Shown here in pieces: positions 48,257-56,571 of a stretch of 64,000 nt of DNA (the stretch's first letter is position 1; every line of letters begins with the position of its first letter). A model generated the notes under the pieces. The model searched no databases. It saw only the letters and a list, made by a program, of their open reading frames with translations, and had not been told where the DNA came from. The position numbers and the translations under genes are program-made. The stretch is from Lichenicola sp050954785 (GTDB lineage Bacteria > Pseudomonadota > Alphaproteobacteria > Acetobacterales > Acetobacteraceae). Location: NCBI GenBank assembly GCA_050954785.1, contig JBPBQO010000171.1, positions 25,860 through 89,859 of the forward strand. The letters run 5' to 3'.

Positions 48257-51006
48257 CAGGCCCGCTTCTTGACGACCGGGGCGGTCGCGCTGGCTGCGAT
48301 CTTTACAACCGGCTTCTTTTTCGCCGCCGGCTTGGCAACGGTCTTGGCCGCTGCCTTGCCCTCTGTCTTGATCGCCGGCTTCACAGCCGCCGCGCGCTTC
48401 GGCGCGGGCTTCTCGGCCGCCTCGACCGCGACCGGCTTGGCCGCAGCCTTGCGCACCGGCTTGGCCTTCACGCCCTTCTTGCCCTTGGGCTTCAGCATCT
48501 TGCCCTTCTCGGCGAGCAGCGGCAGCGCGTCCTCGAGGGTGAAATCTTCCATGCTGCGATCGCGCGGCAGGTTAGCGACCATCTGCCCATGCTGGACATA
48601 CGGACCAAACCGGCCCTTGCGGACCAGCACCGCCTCCTTGTCCTTCGGATGTTCGCCGAGAGCGCGCACCGAGGCCAGCTTCTTGCCGAGAACGTCCATC
48701 GCCCGGTTCATGCCGACCAGCAGGATGTCGTCATCCTTGTCGAGCGACGCAAAGATCGCGCCCATCTTCACATATGGCCCGAACCGGCCGATGCCCGCCT
48801 CGATCGGCTCGCCCATCTCGGGATGCATGCCGACCAGCCTCGGCAGCGACAGCAGTCCGACCGCCTGTTCCAGCGTGACGGTATCGCCCTCGAACCCCTT
48901 CGGCAGGGTGGTGCGCTTGGGCTTGGCCTTCTTGTCGTTCGGGTCCGGCTCGCCCTGCTGCACGTACAGGCCCCACGGCCCGCGCTTGACGGTAACGTCC
49001 TCGCCGGTGGTCGGATGGGTTCCCAGCGCCCGCATGCCGTCCTTGAGGGTTTCGCCGCCCTCGCCGTCCTTGGAGTCGACCACCAGCCTGCGGGTGAACT
49101 GGCAGTTCGGATAGTTCGAGCAGCCGATGAAGCTGCCGTAGCGGCCGAGCTTCAGCCCGAGCCGGCCTGTGCCGCAGGCCTTGCACAGCCGCGGATCGCT
49201 GCCGTCGGCGTTCACCGGGAAGAAATGCGGGCTCAGATCGGCATCGAGCGCGTCGATGACGTCGGAAATCTTGAGGTCCTTGGTCTGGGCGACGGCGTGC
49301 GAGAACGCGCCCCAGAACTTGGCCATCACGTCGCGCCAGTCGGCCCGGCCGTCGGAGATGTCGTCGAGCTGTTCCTCGAGGCCCGCGGTGAAATGCGGGT
49401 CGACATAGCGTTCGAAGAAACTGGTCAGGAACGCGGTGACGAGCCGGCCGCGATCCTCCGGGACGAAGCGCTTGTTCTCCATCCGCACGTAGTCGCGGTC
49501 GCGCAGCACGGACAGGATCGAGGCGTAGGTCGATGGCCGGCCGATGCCGATCTCTTCCATCTTCTTGACCAGGCTTGCCTCGGAAAAACGCGGCGGCGGC
49601 TGGGTGAAGTGCTGGTCGGCGGCGACGGTGCCGCGCTTCAGCGGGTCCTGCTCGCGCATCGGCGGCAGCATCCGGCTGTCTTCTTCTTCCGATCCCGGCT
49701 TCGCGTCGTCGTCGCGGCCTTCGGTATAGAGCTTGAGGAAACCGTCGAAGGCGATAATCGAGCCGGTCGCGCGCAGCTTGGCTCGTGCTGTCGGCTCAGT
49801 AATCTCGACGATCACCTGGTCGAGCTCGGCGGACTGCATCTGGCTGGCGACCGCGCGCTTCCAGATCAGCTCGTACAGCCGGCGCTGCTCGTCGGACAGA
49901 TAGCGGCCGATATCCTCGGGTGCGCGGTTGACGTCGGTCGGACGCACCGCCTCATGCGCTTCCTGCGCGTTCTTGGCCTTGGTGGAATATTCGCGGGCCA
50001 TGCCGGGCAGGTAGTCGCGGCCGAACTGCTCGCCGATATGCTCGCGGATCGCGTCGATCGCTTCCCGCGCCATCTGCACGCCGTCGGTTCGCATGTAGGT
50101 GATCAGGCCGGTGGTCTCGCCGCCGAGCTCGATACCTTCGTACAACTGCTGCGCCGCTCGCATCGTCGCCTGGGCGCCCATGCCGAGCTTGCGGCTGGCT
50201 TCCTGCTGCAGGGTGGAGGTAGTGAACGGGGCAGGCGGGTTGCGCTTGACCTTGCGCCGCTCGACCGACGTTACGGAGAAATTTCCGGCCTCGACCGATG
50301 CCCTGGCGGCAAACGCCTTGTCCTGGTCGTTCAGGTCGAACTGGTCGAGCTTCTTGCCGTCCAGGTGGGTGAGGCGGGCATTGAACGGCGCGCCGGCCGG
50401 CGTGGTCATCTGCGCCTGGATCGACCAATACTCGCGCGGCTTGAAGACCTCGATCTCGGCTTCGCGCTCGCAGATCAGCCTGAGTGCCACCGACTGCACA
50501 CGCCCCGCGCTCCGGCTTCCCGGAAGCTTGCGCCACAGCACCGGCGACAGGGTGAAGCCGACCAGGTAATCCAGCGCCCGACGGGCCAGATAGGCCTCGA
50601 TCAGCGGCATATCGAGTTCGCGCGGCCGGCCCATCGCGGTGGTGATGGCGCCCTTGGTGATCTCGTTGAACGTCACCCGCTGCACGTCGACGCCGCGGAG
50701 CAGGTTGCGCTCCTCCAGCATCGCCCGGACATGCCAACTGATCGCCTCGCCCTCGCGATCCGGATCGGTGGCGAGATAGAGACGCTTGGCGCCTTTCAGC
50801 GCCTTGGCGATGGCCGCGATCTGGCGGTTGCCACGCTCGTCGGCTTCCCAGTCCATCGCGAAGTTCTCGTCCGGCCGGACGCTGCCATCCTTGGGCGGCA
50901 GATCACGGACGTGACCGAACGAAGCGAGCACGGTGAAGCCGTCACCCAGATACTTGTTGATCGTTTTCGCCTTGGCAGGCGATTCGACCACGACGACGTC
51001 GGTCAT
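48256..51006 (-). CDS. topA: DNA topoisomerase I
   Basis: A 916-residue type IA topoisomerase relaxing negative supercoils. The TOPRIM domain starts MTDVVVVESPAKAKTINKYL and has LATDPDREGEAISWHV. The active-site Tyr is in GLITYMRTDGVQMAREAID. A zinc-ribbon near residue 605 has CKACGTGRLGLKLGRYGSFI then GCSNYPNC, followed by further topoisomerase C-terminal repeats (RFGPYVQHGQMVANLP type). The last 75 residues are an Ala/Lys/Pro-rich basic tail, typical of high-GC alphaproteobacteria. GGAG lies five bases before the ATG. It is followed by rnr with a one-base overlap. Confidence 0.95.
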   Translation of the reverse strand: MTDVVVVESPAKAKTINKYLGDGFTVLASFGHVRDLPPKDGSVRPDENFAMDWEADERGNRQIAAIAKALKGAKRLYLATDPDREGEAISWHVRAMLEERNLLRGVDVQRVTFNEITKGAITTAMGRPRELDMPLIEAYLARRALDYLVGFTLSPVLWRKLPGSRSAGRVQSVALRLICEREAEIEVFKPREYWSIQAQMTTPAGAPFNARLTHLDGKKLDQFDLNDQDKAFAARASVEAGNFSVTSVERRKVKRNPPAPFTTSTLQQEASRKLGMGAQATMRAAQQLYEGIELGGETTGLITYMRTDGVQMAREAIDAIREHIGEQFGRDYLPGMAREYSTKAKNAQEAHEAVRPTDVNRAPEDIGRYLSDEQRRLYELIWKRAVASQMQSAELDQVIVEITEPTARAKLRATGSIIAFDGFLKLYTEGRDDDAKPGSEEEDSRMLPPMREQDPLKRGTVAADQHFTQPPPRFSEASLVKKMEEIGIGRPSTYASILSVLRDRDYVRMENKRFVPEDRGRLVTAFLTSFFERYVDPHFTAGLEEQLDDISDGRADWRDVMAKFWGAFSHAVAQTKDLKISDVIDALDADLSPHFFPVNADGSDPRLCKACGTGRLGLKLGRYGSFIGCSNYPNCQFTRRLVVDSKDGEGGETLKDGMRALGTHPTTGEDVTVKRGPWGLYVQQGEPDPNDKKAKPKRTTLPKGFEGDTVTLEQAVGLLSLPRLVGMHPEMGEPIEAGIGRFGPYVKMGAIFASLDKDDDILLVGMNRAMDVLGKKLASVRALGEHPKDKEAVLVRKGRFGPYVQHGQMVANLPRDRSMEDFTLEDALPLLAEKGKMLKPKGKKGVKAKPVRKAAAKPVAVEAAEKPAPKRAAAVKPAIKTEGKAAAKTVAKPAAKKKPVVKIAASATAPVVKKRA

Positions 51007-51053
51007 GCATTCTCCGGGGTGCGCTGCTCGGACCTGAGCCGCCGCCTGGGCCG

Positions 51054-52187
51054 TCAGTCCGACCGAAATGGGTGGTCCAGAAGGCCGACGCGGTTCCCGG
51101 GAAGGGACTCGATGCGGCCTGCAAGCTCCAGTTCGGTCAGTACCGCCAGCACGGCGGACACCGAGAACTGGCAGCGACGCACAAGATCGTCAACTGGGGT
51201 CGGTGCGTGGCTCAGGAGTTGCAACACTGCAACGCGCACTATCTCGAGTTGTTTCCAGTCTTCCGGGGCCTCGGCACCCCATTCCGATGGCGGTTCGCCG
51301 AACCCGTCCGGACCCAGGTAGGTCGGCATGTCCGGCAGTTCGCGCAGCACGTCCTCGGCGGTCTCCGTCAAATGCGCGCGGCCGCGCAACAGGTCGTTGG
51401 AGCCGCGCGACCTGGGGTCGAGCGGCGAGCCCGGCACCGCGAACAGCTCTCGACCATAGTCCAAAGTGAGGTTGGCGGTGATCAGGCTGCCGGAACGCGG
51501 CGCCGCCTCGACCACGATGCAGCCGAGCGACAGGCCGGCGATGATCCGGTTGCGCCGTGGAAAGTGTCGGCTCTGCGGCGCGGTGCCGAGCGGCGCTTCC
51601 GCGACCACGCAGCCGGTCAGCGCGATCCGCGCCTGCAAGTCCGTGTGTTCCGGCGGATAAGGCTGGTCGAGCCCGCCGGCGATCGCCGCCACGGTCGGGC
51701 CGACATGCATCGCACCCCGATGCGCGGCCCCGTCGATGCCACGGGCCAGGCCCGACACCACGACCAGCCCGGCGCCGCCGAGTTCGGCCGCGAGCGCCTC
51801 GGCGATGCGCAGTCCGGCCGACGAGGCGTTGCGCGATCCGACCATGGCCACCGAGCGCCGGTGCAGGATCGCGGGATCGCCCAGCACCGCCAGCACCGGC
51901 GGCGCATCGGCGAGCTGGGCCAGCAGGGGTGGATAGTCGGGCGTGCCCAGGACCAGGAAGCGCCCGCCGAGCTTCGCCAGCCCGTCGATCTCGTCCTCTG
52001 CCATGCCGAGCGATGGGATCGGCGCCTTGATCTGCCGGCCGGCGTTGCGGGCGAGGCCGGGCAGCGCATCGAGTGCCGCCTCGGGAGTGCGGAAGCGCTG
52101 CATCAGGCGCCGGTAGGTGGCGGGTCCGACTCCGTCGGTACGAACCAGCCTCAGGGTTGCGGCAAGCGATGCCGGCAATGATGTCAT
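51054..52187 (-). CDS. dprA: DNA processing protein DprA
   Basis: A 377-residue Rossmann-like protein that binds incoming single-stranded DNA and loads RecA during transformation. Recognisable segments are SVAMVGSRNASSAGLRIAEA, VVVSGLARGIDGAAHRGAM, AIAGGLDQPYPPEH and PLGTAPQSRHFPRRNRIIAG, plus a C-terminal winged-helix (HAPTPVDDLVRRCQFSVSAV). An N-terminal SAM-like domain is present (RTDGVGPATYRRLMQRF). It overlaps plsY by four bases and is followed by topA. With comEC in the window, natural DNA uptake is possible. Confidence 0.93.
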   Translation of the reverse strand: MTSLPASLAATLRLVRTDGVGPATYRRLMQRFRTPEAALDALPGLARNAGRQIKAPIPSLGMAEDEIDGLAKLGGRFLVLGTPDYPPLLAQLADAPPVLAVLGDPAILHRRSVAMVGSRNASSAGLRIAEALAAELGGAGLVVVSGLARGIDGAAHRGAMHVGPTVAAIAGGLDQPYPPEHTDLQARIALTGCVVAEAPLGTAPQSRHFPRRNRIIAGLSLGCIVVEAAPRSGSLITANLTLDYGRELFAVPGSPLDPRSRGSNDLLRGRAHLTETAEDVLRELPDMPTYLGPDGFGEPPSEWGAEAPEDWKQLEIVRVAVLQLLSHAPTPVDDLVRRCQFSVSAVLAVLTELELAGRIESLPGNRVGLLDHPFRSD

Positions 52188-52822
52188 GCGGTCTTGTGGC
52201 CGATCCTGGGTTCGGTGCCGGAAAGCAGCCGTCCGATATTATCCTTGTGGCGCAGGAACACGCCGAGCCCGACCGCCAGCCCCGCCCAGGGAACCGGCGA
52301 GAGCAGATGGAAGCCGTCGAAGGCGAGCAGTAGTGGTCCGAGCACGAACATCGCCGCGAGCGCACCTGCCGACGAGATCCGGGTCAGCCGTGCCACCAGC
52401 AGCCAGAGCAGGCAGCAGATCAGCCCGACCCGCCAGTCCAGCGCCAGGGCGACGCCGAGCCCGGTCGCCACGCCCTTGCCGCCGCGAAAACGCAGCCACA
52501 CCGGGAAGCAATGGCCGGCCACCACGCAGACTGCTGCCAATGCTGCCACATCAGGCAGCAGCTTCGGCAGCAGGATCACGCACAGCATGACCGCGACGAA
52601 CCCCTTGAGCCCGTCCAGCAGCAGCGTCGCCGCCGCCAGGCCGCGCCGCCCGGTGCGCAACACGTTGGTCGCGCCGATATTGCCCGAGCCGATCTGGCGA
52701 ATGTCGCCGGCGCCGCCAAGCCGGGTAACGATCAGCCCGAACGGGATGCTGCCGGTCAGGTAGGACAAGAGTGCGGCGACCGCGAGCAGGGCGATCCCGT
52801 CGATAGTGGGTTCGATGGTCAT
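52184..52822 (-). CDS. plsY: Glycerol-3-phosphate acyltransferase
   Basis: A 212-residue membrane enzyme that transfers acyl from acyl-phosphate to glycerol-3-phosphate, the first step of phospholipid synthesis. The three conserved motifs are seen: SIPFGLIVTRLGGAGDIRQI with GSGNIGATNVLRTGRRG, FPVWLRFRGGKGVATGLG, and FLRHKDNIGRLLSGTE. Five hydrophobic helices are present. The ATG at 52822 overlaps the pyrC stop; the frame open upstream is inside pyrC. Its own stop overlaps the dprA start. Confidence 0.95.
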   Translation of the reverse strand: MTIEPTIDGIALLAVAALLSYLTGSIPFGLIVTRLGGAGDIRQIGSGNIGATNVLRTGRRGLAAATLLLDGLKGFVAVMLCVILLPKLLPDVAALAAVCVVAGHCFPVWLRFRGGKGVATGLGVALALDWRVGLICCLLWLLVARLTRISSAGALAAMFVLGPLLLAFDGFHLLSPVPWAGLAVGLGVFLRHKDNIGRLLSGTEPRIGHKTA

Positions 52823-54099
52823 CCGAATACCCGGCGGCCGGCTTTCCAGGTCCCGATCACCCGGCCTTCGAGCGCGCGCCCGTCGAACGGGGTGTTCTGC
52901 GCATGCCCCGGCAACTGGCCGGCCACCACCTGCCAGGCGCGTTCCGGATCGAACAGGCACAGGTCGGCGGATGCCCCGACCGCCAGTCGCCCGGCCTTGC
53001 TGCTGACGACGCGCGCCGGCCCGACCGTCAGCAGTTCCAGCGCCCGCATCAGGCTGATGGTTTCGTCATGCACACGCGCCAATGTCACGCCGAGCAGCGT
53101 CGCCAGCCCGACCCCGCCGGCCATCGCCTGCGCGAATGGCAGCCGCTTGTCGTCCGGGTCGCACGGCATGTGGTCGGAGCCGACCGCGTCGATGGTGCCG
53201 TCGGCGAGGCCTTCGCAGATCGCCAGCCGGTCGGCTTCGGGGCGCAGCGGCGGCGACAGCTTGGCGTAGGTGCGAAAATCGCCGATCGCCGTCTCGTTCA
53301 GGTCGAAATAGGGCGGTGCGGTGTCGCAGGTGACACGGATGCCGTCCGCCTTGGCCTGCCGGATCAGCGCGACCGTCTCGCCGGTCGAGATGTGGCACAG
53401 ATGCAGCGCGCCGCCGGTGAGCTGTGCCAGGCGCAGGTCGCGCGCCACCAGGATCGCTTCGGCGGCGGCGGGAATGCCCGGCAGCCCGAGTCGCGTGGCC
53501 AGTTCGCCTTCAGTGGCGACGCCGCCCCGCGCCAATGACGGATCCTCGGGATGCTGCATTATCATCGCGCCGAAACCGCCGGCATAGGACAGCGCCTGCC
53601 GCATCAGCCTGGCATCGGCGATCGCCCTGGTGCCGTCGGTGAAGGCGACCGCACCGGCTTCGCGCAGCAAACCCAGCTCCGCCATGTCTTCGCCGGCGCA
53701 GCCGCGGGTGACGGCGCCGTACGGCAGGATGGTCAGCCGCCCCGTCTCGTCACCGAGTGCGCGCAGCAGCCGCACCAGTGCCGGATCGTCGATCGCCGGG
53801 CGGTTGTTGGGCAGCACGCAGATGGTGGTGATGCCGCCGGCGGACGCGGCCTCGGCGGCCTGGGCGATGGTCTCGCGATATTCGTAACCGGGCTCGCCCA
53901 GCGTCACCCGCATGTCGACCAGGCCGGGACACAACACAGCGCCATGCCCGTCGATGACGGTCGCACCCTCGGGCACGCTATCGCCAGCCGCCATGTCGAG
54001 CCCGGCGATGATCCCGTTCTCGACCAGCAGCCGTCCCGGACGGTCCAGCCCGGTCGCCGGGTCGATCAGCCGAACCCGGTCGAATAGCAGGATGCTCAT
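52819..54099 (-). CDS. pyrC: Dihydroorotase-like protein lacking the His-x-His metal site
   Basis: A 426-residue amidohydrolase-fold protein next to pyrB. The expected metal motif 'DxHxHxREPG' is replaced by VDMRVTLGEPGYEYRE, where Arg64 and Thr66 stand for the two histidines. Later motifs persist: ALHLCHISTGETVALI, VTCDTAPPYFDLNE and AVGSDHMPCDPDDKR. Loss of the HxH is typical of the non-catalytic dihydroorotase homologues that accompany and stabilise aspartate transcarbamoylase. So it may be a structural partner of PyrB rather than an enzyme, with a true dihydroorotase elsewhere. It overlaps pyrB and plsY by four bases each. Confidence 0.88.
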   Translation of the reverse strand: MSILLFDRVRLIDPATGLDRPGRLLVENGIIAGLDMAAGDSVPEGATVIDGHGAVLCPGLVDMRVTLGEPGYEYRETIAQAAEAASAGGITTICVLPNNRPAIDDPALVRLLRALGDETGRLTILPYGAVTRGCAGEDMAELGLLREAGAVAFTDGTRAIADARLMRQALSYAGGFGAMIMQHPEDPSLARGGVATEGELATRLGLPGIPAAAEAILVARDLRLAQLTGGALHLCHISTGETVALIRQAKADGIRVTCDTAPPYFDLNETAIGDFRTYAKLSPPLRPEADRLAICEGLADGTIDAVGSDHMPCDPDDKRLPFAQAMAGGVGLATLLGVTLARVHDETISLMRALELLTVGPARVVSSKAGRLAVGASADLCLFDPERAWQVVAGQLPGHAQNTPFDGRALEGRVIGTWKAGRRVFG

Positions 54100-55061
54100 A
54101 ATTCGGTCCGGTCCTGGGCGCGCGACAGCCTGTCCAGCACCGCCATGCGCACGGCCACGCCCATCTCGACCTGTTCCTGGATCACGCTCTGCTCCGGATG
54201 GTCGGCGACCTGGCTGTCGATCTCGACGCCACGGTTCATCGGGCCGGGATGCATCACCAGCGCGCCCGGCTTCGCACGCGCCAGCCGGGCGGCGTCGAGG
54301 CCGAAAAACCTGAAATACTCGCGGGCACTCGGCACCAGCCCGCCGGTCATGCGTTCGCGCTGCAGCCGCAGCATCATGATCGCGTCGACGCCGTCGAGGC
54401 CCTTATCCATGTCGTGGAACACCTCGACGCCGAGCCGCTCGATCTCGGCCGGGATCAATGTCGGCGGCCCGATCACCCGGACCCGGCTGCCCATCGCGGT
54501 CAGCAGGTGGATGTTGGAGCGTGCCACGCGGGAATGCGCCACGTCGCCGCAGATCGCGACCACCAGCCCGGCCAGCTTGCCGCAGCGGCGGCGGATGGTG
54601 AGCGCGTCCAGCAGCGCCTGGGTCGGATGCTCGTGGGTGCCGTCGCCGGCGTTGATCACGCTGGCCTCGACCTTCTGCGCCAGCAGCGCCGGCGCGCCGG
54701 ACTGCGCATGGCGCACCACCAGCAGGTCGGTGCGCATGGCGTTCAACGTCGCCGCAGTGTCCAGCAGCGTCTCGCCCTTGTTCACCGACGAGCTCGACAC
54801 GGTCATGTTGATCACGTCCGCGCCGAGCCGCTTGCCGGCCAGTTCGAAGCTGGTCCGGGTGCGTGTGCTGTCCTCGAAGAACAGGTTGATCAGCGTCCGC
54901 CCGCGCAGCAGGTCGCGCTGCGTCTTGTGCTGCCGGTTCAGCAGCACGTAGCTCTCGGCCAGATCCAGGAACGGCTCGATCCTGGTCGGATGCATGCCCT
55001 GCAGCCCGAGCAGATGCCGGCTGCCGTCCGCATTGGCGAACATGCGCTGGCTGTCAGCCAT
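54096..55061 (-). CDS. pyrB: Aspartate carbamoyltransferase catalytic subunit
   Basis: A 321-residue enzyme forming carbamoyl-aspartate in pyrimidine synthesis. The carbamoyl-phosphate-binding loop is LFFEDSTRTRTSFELAGKRL; the catalytic Ser/Lys loop is SSSVNKGETLLDTAATLNAM; then HPTQALLDALTIRRR and the C-terminal MHPGPMNRGVEIDSQVAD. The ATG at 55061 lies inside the end of gltX (8-base overlap). Its stop overlaps pyrC. No regulatory subunit pyrI is present. Confidence 0.96.
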   Translation of the reverse strand: MADSQRMFANADGSRHLLGLQGMHPTRIEPFLDLAESYVLLNRQHKTQRDLLRGRTLINLFFEDSTRTRTSFELAGKRLGADVINMTVSSSSVNKGETLLDTAATLNAMRTDLLVVRHAQSGAPALLAQKVEASVINAGDGTHEHPTQALLDALTIRRRCGKLAGLVVAICGDVAHSRVARSNIHLLTAMGSRVRVIGPPTLIPAEIERLGVEVFHDMDKGLDGVDAIMMLRLQRERMTGGLVPSAREYFRFFGLDAARLARAKPGALVMHPGPMNRGVEIDSQVADHPEQSVIQEQVEMGVAVRMAVLDRLSRAQDRTEL

Positions 55062-56472
55062 CGAGTGGTTCCCCGCCGATCGCCTCGCCGATGCGGGCCA
55101 GCGTCTCATCGCGACCGAGAGCGGCGAGAGTTATGTCGATCCCCGGGCTCATGCTGCTGCCGGTAACGGCGGCCCGGAGCGGCTGTGCCACCTGGCCCAG
55201 CTTGCGGCCCTCCTGCTCGGCGAACCGGCGCAGGGCGGCATCGATCTCGATCGCGGTGAACGGCTCCAGCAGGGAAATCTCGCCGGCGAAGCCGCGCAGC
55301 AGCGCACGCGCATCCGGCGTCATCAGCGAGCTGGCCTTGGCATCGAACGGCAGCGGCACCGAACGGGCCAGGAACGCCGAGCCGTCGGCCAGGTCGACCA
55401 GCGTCTTCGCGCGCTCCTTGAGACCCGGCATCAGCAGGCGGATGCGCCGGGCGGCGACGTCGTCCAGCACCAGCCCGTCGCGCCCGGCGAGACGCGCCAG
55501 CACGTCGGCGGTCAGCCGGTCGTCGTCGGCCTGCCGCAGCCAGACGCCGTTCAGATGGGTCAGCTTGACGTAGTCCATGCGGCTGGCCGACCGGCCGATG
55601 CCGTCCAGGTCGAACAGCCGGATCTGCTCGTCGCGCGCCAGCACTTCCGCGTCGCCGTGCCCCCAGCCGAGCCGTAGCAAATAGTTGTTCAGCGCCTCCG
55701 GCAGGAACCCCTGCTCGCGGAACTCGACCACGCTCTGGGCGCCGTGCCGCTTGCTGAGCTTGGCGCCGTCCGGTCCGTGGATCAGCGGCAGATGCGCGAA
55801 TTCAGGCCGGTCCCAGCCCATCGCCGTGTAGATCTGCGACTGGCGGAAGGTGTTGGTCATGTGGTCGTCGCCACGGATCACGTGGGTGATCGCCATGTCG
55901 TGGTCGTCGCACACCACCGCATGCAGGTAGGTCGGCGAGCCGTCGCCGCGCAGGATGATCATGTCGTCCATCTCGGCGTTGGCGACGCGGATCTCGCCCT
56001 GCACGAGGTCGTTCACCACGGTCTCGCCGTCCTGCGGCGCGCGCAGGCGGATGGTGTAGGCAGCGCCCTCGGGCGCCTCGGACGGATCGCGATCGCGCCA
56101 TAGGCCGTTGTAGCGAGGCGGACGGCCTTCGGCGGTGGCCTGCTCGCGCATCTGCTTGAGCTCGTCGGCGGTGCAGTAGCAGCGATAGGCATGGCCGGCC
56201 GCGAGCAGCGCCAGCGCCACCTCGGTATGCCGGGCCTGCCGGGCCGACTGGTAGGTCGCCGGCTCGTCCGGGTTCAGGCCCATCCAGTCGAGCCCGTCCA
56301 GGATCACGTCCACCGCATGCTGGGTGGAGCGTTCCCGGTCGGTATCCTCGATCCGGAGCAGGAACTGGCCGCCATGGTGGCGGGCAAAAAGGAAATTGAA
56401 GAGGGCGGCGCGGGCGTTGCCGATATGCAGCAACCCGGTGGGGCTCGGCGCGAAGCGCGTACGGACGGTCAT
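55054..56472 (-). CDS. gltX: Glutamyl-tRNA synthetase
   Basis: A 472-residue class I synthetase. The HIGH-type motif is FAPSPTGLLHIGNARAALFN and the KMSKS-type loop KLSKRHGAQSVVEF; DTDRERSTQH follows the first. The ATG at 56472 has AGGA upstream, and the in-frame GTG at 56490 would add six residues that do not fit. Alphaproteobacteria often use such an enzyme for both tRNA-Glu and tRNA-Gln, with GatCAB amidation; which tRNA is charged here cannot be read from sequence. It heads the long overlapping minus-strand gene run and is divergent from comEC. Confidence 0.95.
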   Translation of the reverse strand: MTVRTRFAPSPTGLLHIGNARAALFNFLFARHHGGQFLLRIEDTDRERSTQHAVDVILDGLDWMGLNPDEPATYQSARQARHTEVALALLAAGHAYRCYCTADELKQMREQATAEGRPPRYNGLWRDRDPSEAPEGAAYTIRLRAPQDGETVVNDLVQGEIRVANAEMDDMIILRGDGSPTYLHAVVCDDHDMAITHVIRGDDHMTNTFRQSQIYTAMGWDRPEFAHLPLIHGPDGAKLSKRHGAQSVVEFREQGFLPEALNNYLLRLGWGHGDAEVLARDEQIRLFDLDGIGRSASRMDYVKLTHLNGVWLRQADDDRLTADVLARLAGRDGLVLDDVAARRIRLLMPGLKERAKTLVDLADGSAFLARSVPLPFDAKASSLMTPDARALLRGFAGEISLLEPFTAIEIDAALRRFAEQEGRKLGQVAQPLRAAVTGSSMSPGIDITLAALGRDETLARIGEAIGGEPLDG

Positions 56473-56571
56473 AAGGCGGTCCTGTAACACGCGTTTGCTC
56501 GCTTCTGTAGAGCCGGCTGTCGATGGTCAGGTCGATAGTCAGGTGGGCAGGGTGCCGCTAAGCTTACGATC

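Noticed and set aside
46022..51321. Very long plus-strand frames (1030 and 910 codons) opposite rnr and topA
   Set aside because: Both lie antisense to genes with clear catalytic motifs; they are by-products of GC-rich codon usage.
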